A DNA stretch of 64,000 nucleotides. It comes from Escarpia spicata (taxonomy: Eukaryota > Annelida > Polychaeta > Sabellida > Siboglinidae). The stretch is from NCBI GenBank assembly GCA_963995525.1, contig OZ023209.1, positions 34,207,345 through 34,271,344 on the forward strand, given 5' to 3'. The notes beneath the pieces were generated by a model. It ran no database searches and was not told the DNA's origin. It was given only the letters and a program-made list of their open reading frames with translations. Both the position numbers and the translations under genes were made by a program. This document shows positions 45,701 through 58,318 of this stretch, one piece after another. Numbering within the stretch: position 1 is the stretch's first letter; the number at the start of each line of letters is the position of its first letter.

Positions 45701-46904
45701 GTTTTGTATCAAGGCGCCGACAACACCCATTACGCCACTGCGGTGATTATACGTTTTCATATAATGGCCACACACATCCTCCACCTTGTAATGTCACAAG
45801 TGTCTTTTTTGTCAAAGGTGCTGTAATTTATAGTTCAAGAAACAGAAAGATAACAATAAGTCAAACTGATCCGAAGTGTTTTACGTGGATGATACAATAG
45901 CAACAACTAATTTATCGTGCATCACGTATTAATATTGTATCTTACTGTATTTATTTGACAATCATACCGTAAAACTTATTTTGGGGACGACGATAACGGC
46001 ATTCACGACTTTACAGGGTGACTTCATGTTTTTTGTTAGGAAATAAACATTTGCTTACACAATGAGGTATAAAATGCTTCCAAATGACCATGCGTAATGT
46101 CTACCGGTGTCGCATTAACAAAATAACAAATAAATTTGACTACATCTTTACAATGGGATCTTGATGAGTATTTTAAGGACAAAAACGTGCTCGCGACCTT
46201 GCTGGGTGGTGACATGTTTTTGCCAGAAATTCAATATTTGAATAAAGAAGTGAAAATGGCTTAAAATGTCCATGCAGGAGTAGTGTTAATGAGTTTCACA
46301 ATAACAATAACTAATTTAATTTGGTGAAGGGTTACAATGTAACGATGTACATGCTTTTGTGTACCCATTTAACAAGATTAGGCACCCGTAGCTTTTGTGT
46401 ACCCATTTAACAAGATTAGGCACCCGTAGAGATTCGTCTACTATTTCGATCTGCAAAATCAACCCATGCACCAATATAAGTGTGCCAAGTGTCTCAATAT
46501 GACCAGGAGTAATGCTTGTTTGCCACAATATACAATGCTTCAAACAATCACTTTTACTCGCTAGAAAGATGATTTAAGGCTAATAAAACACATTTGACCT
46601 TTGTTCAAGGTCATTCGGGGTCAACAAAAAGCAACACTAGTTTTCTTATTGCTTACGCATATGAGAATGCATTTAATGAGGTTGCCACAAATTAACAGTC
46701 AATGCCGACGGGAAAACATTGGCTCCAAATACGTGTACAAGCTGGCTTCAATTACTAGTGTTTATCTTACTGAAATAGCTCTGTTATCGGCTATGTCTAC
46801 TTTAAACTAACATTTCCTCTTTGCTATTGTAATTCATGTGTGTCTTTTCCCACCTTCAATTTGATATACGTTAAATACACACAAGTATGTGTTTGTTTTA
46901 AAGT
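42770..46904 (+). other. Intron 1 of gene B, left part, unassigned
   Basis: I see no gene or recognisable transposon. A 38-bp segment starting CTTTTGTGTACCCATTTAAC is repeated in tandem at about 46352-46428. Open frames such as those at 43655-44050 and 45473-45784 have no recognisable composition or motif. Confidence 0.6.
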
Positions 46905-47217
46905 AAAAAATAAGTTCTTATATAGCGCATGACTGTTCAAGGCGCTTTACACTTTACTCCCTGGCAGACCTGTTCAATCGAATACCATCTCGACTTCTCT
47001 GGGAGGCATTCAGCCACTCTGCAATTAATGCGCGAAGACTGTTCGTACACAAATAACCATCACTATCTATAGCCAGGTACTCATACATACAGCTCAGTGA
47101 ACTGAAGGAATGTAGAGTAAACGAACTTGTCCAAGGTTCGACACCGCCGCACAGTATTCGAACCCGCATTCTCTCAGTCGAGAGCCCGGAGCTCTTAACG
47201 CTGCGCTGCTGCGCTCC
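46905..47217 (-). mobile_element. tRNA-derived SINE with L2-type 3' tail, best copy
   Basis: On the minus strand the head starts GGAGCGCAGCAGCGCAGCGT (A-box-like) and includes CTCTCGACTGAGAG and the B-box GGTTCGAATAC. The middle CGAACCTTGGACAAGTTCGT ... CTTCAGTTCACTGAG resembles MIR/CORE SINEs. The tail GTAAAGCGCCTTGAACAG ... GCGCTATATAAGAAC resembles the 3' end of the L2 elements at about 12515 and 21020. SINEs sharing a 3' tail with an L2-type LINE are copied by it, MIR being the known case. Confidence 0.75.
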
Positions 47218-47866
47218 ACTTCAGTGATGTGATGTATTAGCGCCGATTTTCAAACAGTAGCGTACAATTGATAGACCTCTCACGTGACTTGTCTTGCAAC
47301 AATGTCCGTCGAGCTTACAAAATGGCTCCCACACATATGAAGCTGTCTGATGTCATATACCTTGCTGACTTTATGGCCCCAAATGTGTGTTGTTGTGGCA
47401 AAACACAGGTTAAAGTTGATTTATCAAGTACGGTTTACTGGCAAAATAGAACACGTTAGAAGAATAAGATCGCTGAACATATTATCCGTTTCCACATGAT
47501 ACAGCGATTTCTCAAATGGCATTCATATAACATGTATACAAAAACTAAAAATCACAGTTTCCACGGTGTGCTCCTCTGCAGCAAACTTCCGGAAGTAGTT
47601 AATCTTACAGGTTTGCATCAGGCGGATATTACCCGTCTGATATGTGTGCGCCACGGTATCAGCGTTTTACCGAAACTCGGCGCCGAATATTCACGGGATT
47701 TGCCAATATGAAACACATGCAGACTGTGCGTCACCGTGTCATTACTGAACATTAGCCTTGAAACATCTGGCACAGTTCAAAGTCGATACTTCTCATTAGA
47801 AGGAGGTGCTACGGTATTGCATTATTGTTATTTAAAGCGTATCTTTATGCCGACGATTTATTGCAG

Positions 47867-47970
47867 TTTGGACTCGTGTGTTCCCGATCGTGGTTGGTCC
47901 AGTTCGCGTCGACGCTGGTAGTTGCTGGCACACTGCTCGGCGCTGTCACCTCCGGGGTCATCTCAGACAA
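47867..47970 (+). CDS. SLC22 transporter copy B, exon 2 (TM2)
   Basis: The 104-nt exon follows the acceptor ttgcag and reads FGLVCSRSWLVQFASTLVVA, then GTLLGAVTSGVISDK. FxLVC...W is the usual SLC22 entry to TM2, and G-(V/x)-(I/x)-SD-(K/R) starts motif A, which is completed by IGRKK in exon 3. It exits in phase 2 at donor gtacgt. Confidence 0.94.
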
Positions 47971-47989
47971 GTACGTCTTCTCTTCACGT

Positions 47990-48040
47990 ATATACACACA
48001 CGCACATACACGCACGCGGGCACACACACACACACACAAT
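47990..48040. repeat. CA-rich microsatellite
   Basis: This is a short CACA/CGCACA run just after exon 2. Confidence 0.85.
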
Positions 48041-48436
48041 TAGTATCACCACATCACACCTAAGCCGTAACCGTGCGTGGTCGTGTAACCGTGCAAGGTC
48101 GTTGGGGCACCTCTAACGATAATTGTACAAGCTGTTTCCACCTCTGCCGGTCTTTTGTTTCTATTTGTGACTCGTGGAAGTCGAGGCCGGTCCATTCTTT
48201 GATGTTGTCTTGTCAATTATTTTTCAGCCAGCCTTTTCTTCGTTTTCCTCTCACTGTGCCTTGGAGGAGGATTTCTCCAGGCCAGTAAATCTTGTGACAT
48301 GCCCATTCCGTCTTCTGATTGTACATCGTGTTGTCCGATGTTTCGAGTGATTATATTTCTCATTTCCTCGTTGGTGACATGGTCTGTGTAGACGATGTGC
48401 ACGATTTGTCGGTAACATCTACATATACTGTACATA

Positions 48437-48568
<132 letters not shown>

Positions 48569-48804
48569 TGTATGCGCGCGTTTGTGCGTGAGTATGTGTA
48601 GAGTGTCTAGGTAAGTACACGCGTGCGTGTGAGTGTTTGTATGTATCTATGTGTGTGTGCGTGCGTGCGGCGTTGATGTGTGTCATTGCAAAAATCGATT
48701 TCAGGACAAAACAATCTGAATGTGAACACCAATTATACAGTTTCTCCCATACAATAATTATCAGACGTGCCGTAATGTTGCTACGGTATCCATGTGTGTT
48801 GCAG

Positions 48805-48959
48805 GATTGGCCGGAAGAAGGCGATGCTGATATTCCTCGCTGTGAAGGTCTTCGGTTGCTTCGTCTCGTTGTTGGCCACCACTTACGCAACATTCGGGGT
48901 TGGTCGCCTACTGGTCGGGTTAGGAGGCGCTGGTACCTACCTCTGCACCTACGTGCTAG
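48805..48959 (+). CDS. SLC22 transporter copy B, exon 3 (motif A, TM3-TM4)
   Basis: Same length, phases and splice sites as copy A 512-666. The differences seen are synonymous (for example ACC/ACT), so the encoded segment IGRKK...TYVL is identical. This suggests selection on both copies, or very recent common origin. Confidence 0.93.
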
Positions 48960-49135
48960 GTGCGAATGTAAAATGGCTCGCTCATGCAAAAAGGAAAACG
49001 AAAACGGGGGATAAGATTAAACAGCAGTGAATTCGTTTATGACGAAACGGTAGTTGTATGAAACATGACGGCGACTATTTAAGTAGTTATGACAAGGTTA
49101 AATGAGTCCAACAAAACACATCAACACTGACCGTA

Positions 49136-49290
49136 TTGTAATAAATAATAATACTAACAACAGTAACAACAAAGTAACTACTTTTCGCCTAAGTCGTTGG
49201 AAACTTAGCTGAGATGCGAAACGAACTAGAAGTGTTGGTCAAACTCAAAATCGATCAGCAGTATAAGTTGTCAATGTATGGATGGAGTGA
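49136..49290 (-). mobile_element. LINE 3'-end fragment (copy of 842-1005)
   Basis: This is the orthologous position in the duplication, with the same tail and UTR-like segment. Confidence 0.5.
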
Positions 49291-50299
49291 CTGTTTTACC
49301 ACACCTAACTTACACCCACCAATAGAAACACACCAGGCATTTACAGTGGCGCCCCTAGAGAACTGGTCACCACTTAATTATCTCAAGTAGAAAAATGACC
49401 TTCTAAAACGTAGAGTATCTAAAACATGAAAGTAAGTCATTTTGATTTTGTCGAACGCAAACCACGACGTACTGAATACATCAATTACATCGCATGATAA
49501 TCCGGGCGCGTGGTGTATTCGCGTGATCATTTGAACTCATAGAAATGGGTCTACTTGTTCTACGTTGTGATTACGTACAATTGTTGGCAACGTAATACGT
49601 GTGTTTCTACGATTGTTCGGCCGTAGCGAAAAATACATACGAAGGGTAATATAGAGACTCTGTAGTGTTTGAGTAACTCGAGTTGATACCAGGGGGAGTT
49701 GTGTTGTGTGCGGTGTACGAGAGGGTAATGAAATGTGCGTGTTCAGATAAGTCAGGTGTGTCTGATTAAAACGATATTACAGACTTTACTTGCAAACAAC
49801 CAACGTTTCGTTCAGATTGGCCAATAAGTGCTGCCGTGTATGAATAGGCCTAAAACAAACAGGCAGAAGGGAGAACAGAGAGGCTCAAAGTGATATCTTG
49901 GCGTGTATATAGTAGACTAGTGGGGTTACCCGGCGTTCTCAGGGGGATATCGGTACAATTCCCCGGTGTTTTAATGCAATGCATTGGTGTATCCCAACGG
50001 TAGATCTACACTGATGTAGAGGCCTGTAGGGAGTGAGTGAGTGACGACACTGCGTCTCCTCGGCGCTTCTCTTACGTCCCACTGGGCAACAGCTCCGGTC
50101 CCTGCCAGCATAACCCAGAAGGATAAATATTTAGACCTCCACTCCGTGAGTCTAGGACAGATTACACGTTTTCTCCCCTATGCTGGATATTTTTCTTCTC
50201 CACGTGTAAACATCAGATAGAAAGAACCAACGGATTTTACTGTCACTTCCAAAAAGTGTAATGTCAGCGTCACCGCGTCGGAGTTACGTCGCATAATTG

Positions 50300-50312
50300 C
50301 ACGGACATGAGG
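50300..50312. other. Empty site for the CR1-A insertion
   Basis: The sequence reads acggacatgaggt without interruption. The left copy has the 3.3-kb CR1 between the two halves, with ACAT on both sides. Confidence 0.9.
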
Positions 50313-50662
50313 TGTGTTCGCGCGATAACTTGAAATCACAGAACTCAGAATCAATTTACTTGACCTATGTGTATAATACATATACAACGAATAACCCAAG
50401 TAATACGTAAGGACGGGATAATCCCATTAAGATATATTATATCGCTAGCACAGGAGCCATTCCATCAATGTAAACAACAGCAACATTTACATGAATCGAT
50501 CAGAATAATATATGACTTAAACAGATAGTTGAGGATTACTCAACATATCAACATACATCCACATATACAATTACATATTATATGTACTCGTGTATTGATG
50601 TACATATAGATATATATGTATACATTTCAATATGTATTATGATCTACAAATATAACAATTGT

Positions 50663-51008
50663 GAATACTACAACAGGATTCATAATTTGAAATTAAGTAT
50701 TTTTTGTATATGTCAAAAAACCACGTAGACTGTGGTGTAATTTTTATTAATGATAATACTTGGTGCATTATTTACTGTCTCTACTAGGTTATGCCTAATG
50801 CATTTTGGCATATTCATGTTTGACTCTGGACATATACAGATTATTTCTTTCACACGTGTAGTGCTGATGAATGTCATAAATGTGTGTGTTGGGAATAACA
50901 TTGAAGTAATCGAGTAAATGATTGTTAATTAATTTGTAGCAAAACTGTAGTTTTTTTAGTTTATAAATGTCATCCAACTTTAGTAACTGAATTTTTTATT
51001 AAGATGAC
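50663..51008 (-). pseudogene. Crack/Daphne-like LINE RT C-terminal fragment (copy of 5470-5815)
   Basis: Same protein remnant (MDDIYKLKKLQFCYKLINNH and following) with a few substitutions, and the same frame breaks. Confidence 0.6.
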
Positions 51009-51659
51009 TTGTGTGAGCATTATATTTACTTAATTATATTATTCATATTGCTTTTTTCTGTAGTTTGAAAATTCGATGTGCTTGATGACATCATAAAAGT
51101 AAGCCATAATTAATATGAGGGAGTATAAGAGCATTCTATATAATAACTAATGTATTAAGTGGTAAAAAGAGAAGGTCTACTTGTCAAGCGAAGTTATTAA
51201 ACATAGTTGTTCGCAACGCAACGTAATGTGTGTTTCAATGATTGTTCTAAGTCTGCACCGTAGTTATGTCCCCGTATAAAACTAGGATTCCATATGTACT
51301 GAAACGGTGGAATGCAGAATACCTATGTAGTAAAGTGACTTCAGGGAATTTCCTGTCCGATTCTTGTGCGGATGCGATTCGAGTCGGTACATAAAGAGGT
51401 TCTATTTCCGCATCCATTTCTCGTGACAAAATGCATCCGCCTTCTGAGTACGTACGCATGGCACTATTTATTTAAATTATTCCAGTAATTGTTATGCCGT
51501 ACACCGCCTCCGCATTCGGTTTCCTTACATATTGAATACATTTACACATGTGTTTATGGGTAGGCTTACAATTGACTAACTCGCGCCCTGGGACTGCAGC
51601 GCGCTCATGTTGGGCATCAGTCTAATGTTACGTCCAGGTGTGGCCCTGATGATTGTCGT

Positions 51660-52746
51660 TGATTCTTCTTCTTCTACGTGCCATGTCTGTCACAGGCGTT
51701 GGCGGTCATGGCCCTCCAAACCGCACGGTCGTGTGTAGTTTGTAGCAGTTCTGTTGTGCTCCTTCCACACCATGTTGAGAGACTATCTATTATTTTTATT
51801 CTCTGCCGTCCTCTGGATATTTTTCCTTCTATCTTTCTTGTTGTTACTATTTGTTCTAACTTTTTATTTCTCGTGATATGGCCGATAAATCGTGTTTGTT
51901 GTGTTCTAACTTTGTTGATGATCTTTCTTTTTGATTTGGCTGTCCTAATGGTGACTTCATTGCTTTGCTTTGCAGTCCATGGCACTCGCAGCATTGTTCT
52001 TAAGAACCACATTCCAGTGGCTTCTATGGCTATTGGTGAACTTTTGGTTATTGTCCAGGGTTCACATCCATATAGCAATAAGGGCCCTATGTAGCATTGC
52101 ATGACACGTTTTCTCACTTCAATTGATTTATTTGTATTTGTTAAAATGTTTTTCATGTTGTGAAAAGCTGTTTTGGCTTCAGCAATTCGTCTCTTGATCT
52201 CATCGTTGCATCGACCGTCGGATGTTATTAGTGATCAGTGCCATATGCTACCAGGTTGCATGTTGGAGTGTAATTTTTCTTTGAGATGACCATGATTTCT
52301 GTTTTCTTTTTGTTCAGGGACAGCCTTTTTTTCTCACTTTCCTTTATTACTGTATCTAGCATCTGTTGTAGATCTATTTCGTTCTCAGCAATCAGTACCG
52401 TGTCGTCTGAATATTGTAACTGATTCATGTTGTATCCCCCTACTTGAATGTCTGGCATATCATCTAATGTGCGTAAGATGATCTCACTGTATAGTGAAAA
52501 GAGATCGGGTGATAGCACAGAGCCTTGTCTTACACCACGTTTTATTTCTTTAAATTTACTGATATAATTTTCTATTCGTATTACTACTGTTTGTTCCCAG
52601 TACAGATTTCTCACAACTCTCAGATCTTTCTTCAAACTCTCTAGCATTGATATGATTTTTTTATGACGAACTCTGTAAAATGCCTTTGTGTAATCAATAA
52701 TAATATCGACAAGAAACGGAAAACCAATACAGCTGAGTGCGACAGC
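51660..52746 (-). pseudogene. 5'-truncated LINE RT, (GAA)n tail (copy of 6459-7545)
   Basis: The RT and C-terminal domains are as in the left copy. Here the linker ESEKKRLSLNKKKTEIMVIS joins the RT in one open frame, but a deletion after VAYGTD (about 52228) removes the YLGSLIT block. The catalytic box is YSDD. Confidence 0.75.
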
Positions 52747-52816
52747 GATGACTAAGTCTGGATGATAGCACTGGGACGTTATCTTCATCCAGTGGTCATG
52801 GTATTTCATTATGTAT

Positions 52817-53487
52817 TTCACGATGTAAGGAATCGCCTGTTAACAATGTGTGTAGTGAATACAACCTCACGTATTACAATGTATACACCTATAGAAGGCA
52901 ACATTTCATTTTATATGTCAACATTTATTATTACTATTGTTTGAATGTCAATATTGCTATTTTATTTTACTATCTGCTTATTTATGAAATGTTATTTTTT
53001 ATGTTAATGAAACTGTCGACAACGTTCGATTATTATGTATGTTATATATATATATATATTATCGCTTCTCTCAGCTTAGGTTTGGTAGCTACGCCATACT
53101 AATCATTATTTAGATATCACGTTCCACACAAATTTAAACACCCTAGAACAGAGTTTACTCTCGATTTGAGAGTCTCAATAAAGTATACATTGTTATTAGT
53201 ATTTACACTGAGTGGCGCCACATGTATGACTGCAACGGAAGTACGAACAATTGCAAACTAACCCTTACAACTAACAACCTCCGCCAACATGCCACCCACA
53301 TTTTAACGGAGCTGGTCATGTCAACTAGGATAAACACTTTATCCCAGTTTACAGTTTAAAAGAATAAAAGTGGCCGCTTCTAGCAAAACGTTGACGTAGT
53401 AAACTGGGCACAGCTAAAATAAACCGTAACTGATGTGACCTATCTCCTTAAAGATGCATTCTGGGTTAAACAACTATTTTAGCTGTT
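52817..53487. other. Block present only in the right copy
   Basis: About 670 bp lies between tatttcattatg and gtgtatattcagcatag, which are only a few bases apart in the left copy at about 7650. It contains AATAAAGTATACATTGTTAT, which looks like a retroelement 3' end, and a TA repeat at about 53043-53060. Insertion here and deletion in the left copy are both possible. Confidence 0.6.
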
Positions 53488-53951
53488 TTTAAAAGGTGTA
53501 TATTCAGCATAGATAATGTTTACTAATTTTATCATACATGCTGCCATAAATGTCACGTCAATATTGTATGTATTATTCTATAAATTAAGTTTTTGCAAAA
53601 TCCTATCGGTCGTCGATTAGGGGAATAATACACATATGATACGCGTATATATATATATTTGTATTCGTTTTTTGTCGTTTTATCTTAAAATTACTTATTA
53701 CGTGAAAACAAGTTTAAATGGTGTTTAGGAAAGTGATATATAGTGTGTGGGCGATCCCAAAATGCAACTGCAATATATTCAAATTAAAACAATTCTTACG
53801 ACTGACAACGTTACAATGAACGAGACCAAAGTACTGTAACGTGTTCATTATAGTACTGCTGTGTTAACTGTTACAAAGTTATGTTTGTGTCAAGGTGGTT
53901 GACCGTATAAGTGTCGCGCCGGTGTGTCTACTGAGGTGTTGGTGTTTGCAG

Positions 53952-54120
53952 TGATGGAGATGATAAGACCCCACTACCGGACACACATCGGGGTGGGCTT
54001 CATGCTGGCGTTTAGCCTCGGGATGATGATCATCCCCGGCATCACCTACCTCGTCCGCAACGACCGCTCGCTGCAGATCATCTTCGCCGCGCCTCACCTC
54101 GTCTTCTTCGCCTACTGGTT
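53952..54120 (+). CDS. SLC22 transporter copy B, exon 4 (TM5-TM6)
   Basis: Same boundaries and phases as copy A 8103-8271. It reads VMEMIRPHYRTHIGVGF and so on. Three residues differ from copy A: Arg for Gly at 220, Thr for Ala at 246, and Ala for Thr at 268. Gly-Pro before the Tyr-Arg is usual in the family, so Arg220 is the notable change. Confidence 0.92.
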
Positions 54121-54637
54121 GTAAGTCGTCGCATCTTTACCTTGCGAACATTGTGGTAATCTGCTGCACGTCGTCATATTTCCTTTGACCCCTTGTGGTG
54201 CAAGGACCATACTATATGATCTGTTCCCGGAAATGTCTCCCCATATCCTGATTTTTGCAATTTGTTTTTCACTCTCGGCTGCCCGCATTGCTTTCTATGA
54301 GGTATACCTTCTTACTGTCTCGCCTTCTTAATTTTGGTTTTATAATTCTCCGTCTACCATCCTCTCTTGTTTTCCATGTTCTCTGATTAATTAATTAATC
54401 TACAAAGCATTATGTAATCCCATTATCATCAACAATCCCCTAAACATAAACGTCCTCACAGGAAATGTATTTGGGGGCATATGGGTGGTGGTCCGCTTTG
54501 CACATATCCCCCTTCATAACCTGTTGCTCCTCTATCTGTCAGCCTAGACGAGCAATGTGCAAGTAAGTGTGGGCAATTGTAGATACACAACGGACATGCA
54601 AGTACTCGCGTTCAGAATGTATAGATTGTTCTTGCAG

Positions 54638-54770
54638 CCTACTGCCGGAGTCTCCACGCTGGCTCATTATGAAAGGCCGCTACGAAGAAGCGCGGTCAGT
54701 GCTGAAGACAGTCGCCAGAATCAACCACAAGAAACTACCAGAAGACATCAGTATGGAGGACATCAAAACA
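54638..54770 (+). CDS. SLC22 transporter copy B, exon 5 (PESPRWL)
   Basis: Protein identical to copy A exon 5, with the same acceptor cttgcag and donor gtgcgt, phase 0. It is the last exon of gene B seen in the window. Confidence 0.93.
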
Positions 54771-55177
54771 GTGCGTGCACAATTTTATTGGCGTGTATTA
54801 AAGGGGAACCGAAACATAGCTGTTATATGCTATATATTTCAATATATAATATCTAAGTATACATTAATGATAACAGAAACCTGCTAATTTATAAGACAAA
54901 CTGAATAAACAATATTTGTTCGATTCCTAAATAGGTAAGGTAGAGCACTGCGTATCGTCATCTTTATTCTATGCAAGTTGGTTTAAGTCGTTTGTATGTA
55001 ATCAATGTAAAGTTTCGATTCTTTTCTATTTACTTCATTAATATACATTTTTGCGCGAAAACAAAAATATGGTGACTTAGTATAAATGGTCTAGAGGTCA
55101 AAAAGTCATATGTAGGCTTGTTAGAAATAAAAAATGAAATTAAGTTACAACGATTTATAACCAATCAAAGCATTTTT

Positions 55178-55427
55178 GGAGCGCAGTAGGCTCTCGACTG
55201 AAAGAACCCGGGTTCGAATCCTGTGCTGTGGTGTCGAACCTTGGGCAAGTCGTTAACTCTACATTGCTTCAGTTCACTCAGCTATATCAATGAGTACCTG
55301 GCTACAGACAGTGGTATATATTTGTGTACGAAGTCTTAGCGCATTAATTGTAGCGTGGCTGAATGCTTCACAGAAAAGTCGGGATGGTGTTCGATTGAAC
55401 GGGTCTGCCAGGGAGTCAACTTACCAA
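55178..55427 (+). mobile_element. tRNA-derived SINE (copy of 9441-9690)
   Basis: B-box GGTTCGAATCC and the core CGAACCTTGGGCAAGTCGTT are present, the latter closer to the MIR-type ACCTTGGGCAAGT than in the left copy. Confidence 0.65.
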
Positions 55428-56284
55428 ATAATAATAATAACAAGTTAACTACTATTGCGCCTAAATCCTACGAAACCAAGCTCAGAGGCACGTCAAAACA
55501 AAAGAGGATTAGTTAATCTCAAAATCCATAAGCAGTATTCCCGTTGTCAGCAGATTGGTCAAGGCGCTACGGGGTTATAGTGAATAATCAAGGTTGTAAA
55601 GACAAGTTTTTAAATGACGACAGAATTTTGTAATATTTTCAACTGATCTAACACCAAGAGGGAGCATATTCCAAAGAGTTGGTGCAACAACAGAAAAAGC
55701 CCTAGTTCCAATGTTAGTGTTGACTTTATGAACGAAACGTAGGTCAGAACTAGATGATAGAAGCTGGATAGGTTTTCTTACAGGAGTAGGCAGTGAATAC
55801 AAATAAAATGGCTGCTTACTGGACAGTGCCTGGTATGTAATGGTACATATCTTAAATATTATACGATATCTGACAGGAAGCCAATGCAAAGACTTCAAAA
55901 GTGGAACAGAACGAGAAAGTCGAGGAGATCTTGAAACTACTCTTGCTAGAAAATGTTTGACCCGCTGAAGTTTTATGATATCCTTGCTAGCGATATTATA
56001 AAGATGGGAATTGCAATAGTCAAGTATGCTGCTAACAAGCGATGTTGCAATAGTTTTAGCGACAGAAAATGACATATACCGGCGAATACGGCGAAGATCA
56101 CGAATATGATCAAAACAGCAACGACACGTTTGAGATATGTGTTATCGGAAATTGAAGTTACTATCAAAGTTCACTCCTAGATTCCGCACCGAGGTTGTTG
56201 GCGTGATATAGTGATTCAAAATACGTGTAGGGAAGAAAACCAAGTTTACTACGATATGAGACTGATTTCCAACAGCACGTGACT
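55427..56284 (-). pseudogene. 5'-truncated LINE ORF2 C-terminus (copy of 9691-10548)
   Basis: It has the same blocks (LHWLPVRYRI, WNMLPLGVRSV, LGVNFDSNFNF), and its 5' part is readable on the minus strand at 56366-56142. Confidence 0.72.
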
Positions 56285-58318
56285 GAACCGACCCACGTGG
56301 GTGGTCACATCCTCGACCCCGTGATAACACGAAACACGTCCGATTGTATCGTCCCTGCCGCATCAATTGAAACTCTTTTAACTGACCAACATGTGATCCA
56401 ATGTGACCTTGTAACGGTCAAGCCGAGACGGTCGAGAAAAAACATCAGCTACAGGAAATACGCGGCAATAAACAATGCTGAGTTTGTCGCAGACCTGACA
56501 ACATCGCGACTGCTAACCGACCCCTGCGACTACATCGATGGACTGTCTCTTCAATACAACACCACTATCGCAGATGTGATCAACAAACATGCACCGCTCA
56601 CCAGCCGTGTTATCACCATCTGCGCCAAGACACCCCGGTACGATAGTGAACAGTCAAACGCGAAACGCAAACTTCGGTGAGCAGAGCGGCGATGGCGAGA
56701 GACGCGGCTAGGTGTGCTAGTTGTGGCGGAAAGTTTTCTAGTACAGTTATACGATAAGATTGCGAAAATGCGCCGCTCGCTGAATCGCCATGACGCGCCT
56801 GCACCGATGCCGCAAATCGACAACCACGAACAATGTACTGCAACGGCGTTCACATTGACAATGTTAGTGCTATCATCAGACTAGTGAGCAAGTGCCCTTG
56901 TAACACTTGCTTTCTCGACCCTTTGCCGACCGAACTGCTGAAGACAAATGTTAACATCATTGCACCAACCCTAGTCAACAGCATTAATCTATCACTGGAA
57001 TCTGCGACAGAGCCATCCGATATGAAACATGTGCTTGTCACGCCACTGCTGAAGAAGACCGACATAGATGCAAATTACATTAAGAACTACCGCCCAATTT
57101 CAAATCTCAGCTTTGTTTCAAAGTTGTTTGAGAAACATGTAGCGGCTGACCATCGGCGCTACATCGACGAAAATAAACTTCTTGTCCCATTCCAGAGTGC
57201 ATATCGCCCGCATCATAGCAAACTGCTCTTGTCCGTATTCATGACGACATCATCTAGGCACTTGGTCATAGAAAGGGAGTAGCACTCATTCTACTCGATC
57301 TCACTGCGGCTGTTGACACCGTGGATCACACCATATTACTGCAGCAATTGATTCGATTGGCATACGAGGCCGGATATTAGCATGACTAACGTCTTACTTG
57401 TCCAACAGGACGATGCCATATCTCGTCAACAACAGCTTTGTTGTGGTGTGCCACAAGGATCGGTTCTTGGGCCCCTGCTGTTCACTATATACTTCATGTC
57501 AATCAGCGCCATATTTGCCAAACACAACGTTAACAATCATATGTACGCTGACAATACACAACCGTACTCCCATGGAACTCCGACGGGACCAGCCTGGCAA
57601 GGTAGACGATGCTGTCGAAAGAATCGAGCGGTGTACCGTTGACATCAAACTGTGCATGATTGACAAACACTTAATGCTAAACGAGGCAAAGACAGAGTCA
57701 ATTGTCTTCTGTGCCCCTTACCTTAAGCCTCCGCCCAACATATTAAACCATCTCACGCCAGCCCACACTATCAACATGATCTCGCCGTATACACCAGGGC
57801 GCCGGCTTCGTTCCGCTGACAGCAATCTACTAACTGTGCCACGTTACGACATGGAACAATACGGTCGACGGGGTTTCTCCGTGATGGCACCGCGCCTTTG
57901 GATCGGTCTGCCGTTGTATATCCGTGGCGCTGAACCTATCAAGTCTCAGTTAAAGACACATCTTTTCAAGAATGCATTTCAAGATTCTTTAGAAAAAATA
58001 TTTTCATTCTAACTTCACTACTTTGTTTATTTTATACTGCATTTTAAGTATTTATTTAATTGAATTACTTGATTCATTTTAAAGCAGCAAATAGTTTAAT
58101 TTAGTATAGTAAATATTTAGCTGATACTTTATGTTATATATAAGGTGCTTATTTACAAATGTATATTTAAATTTCGCATTAGGTTCTTGTAATATACTTT
58201 TATATGTAAAATAATTATTGTATTGTAACGATCATGTTTTAACATTGTTGTATTTTAAGCTCCTTTGAACAGGGTTTTTATATCCGGAGATATGGCGCTG
58301 TCTAAATAACATTTATTA
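56285..58318 (+). pseudogene. L2-like LINE remnant (copy of 10549-13048, without the nested insert)
   Basis: This copy keeps the segment CFLDPLPTELLKTNVN lost from the left copy and reads LLKKTDIDANYIKNYRPISN. The catalytic box at about 57543 reads YADN instead of YADD, so the RT could not be active. It ends with a GGCGCTGTCTAAATAACATT-type L2 3' end. Several stops are present. Confidence 0.8.

Noticed and set aside
45473..45784. 103-residue minus-strand frame in intron 1, and similar ones at 43655-44050 and 44929-45147
   Set aside because: No coding composition, homology or splice context is apparent.
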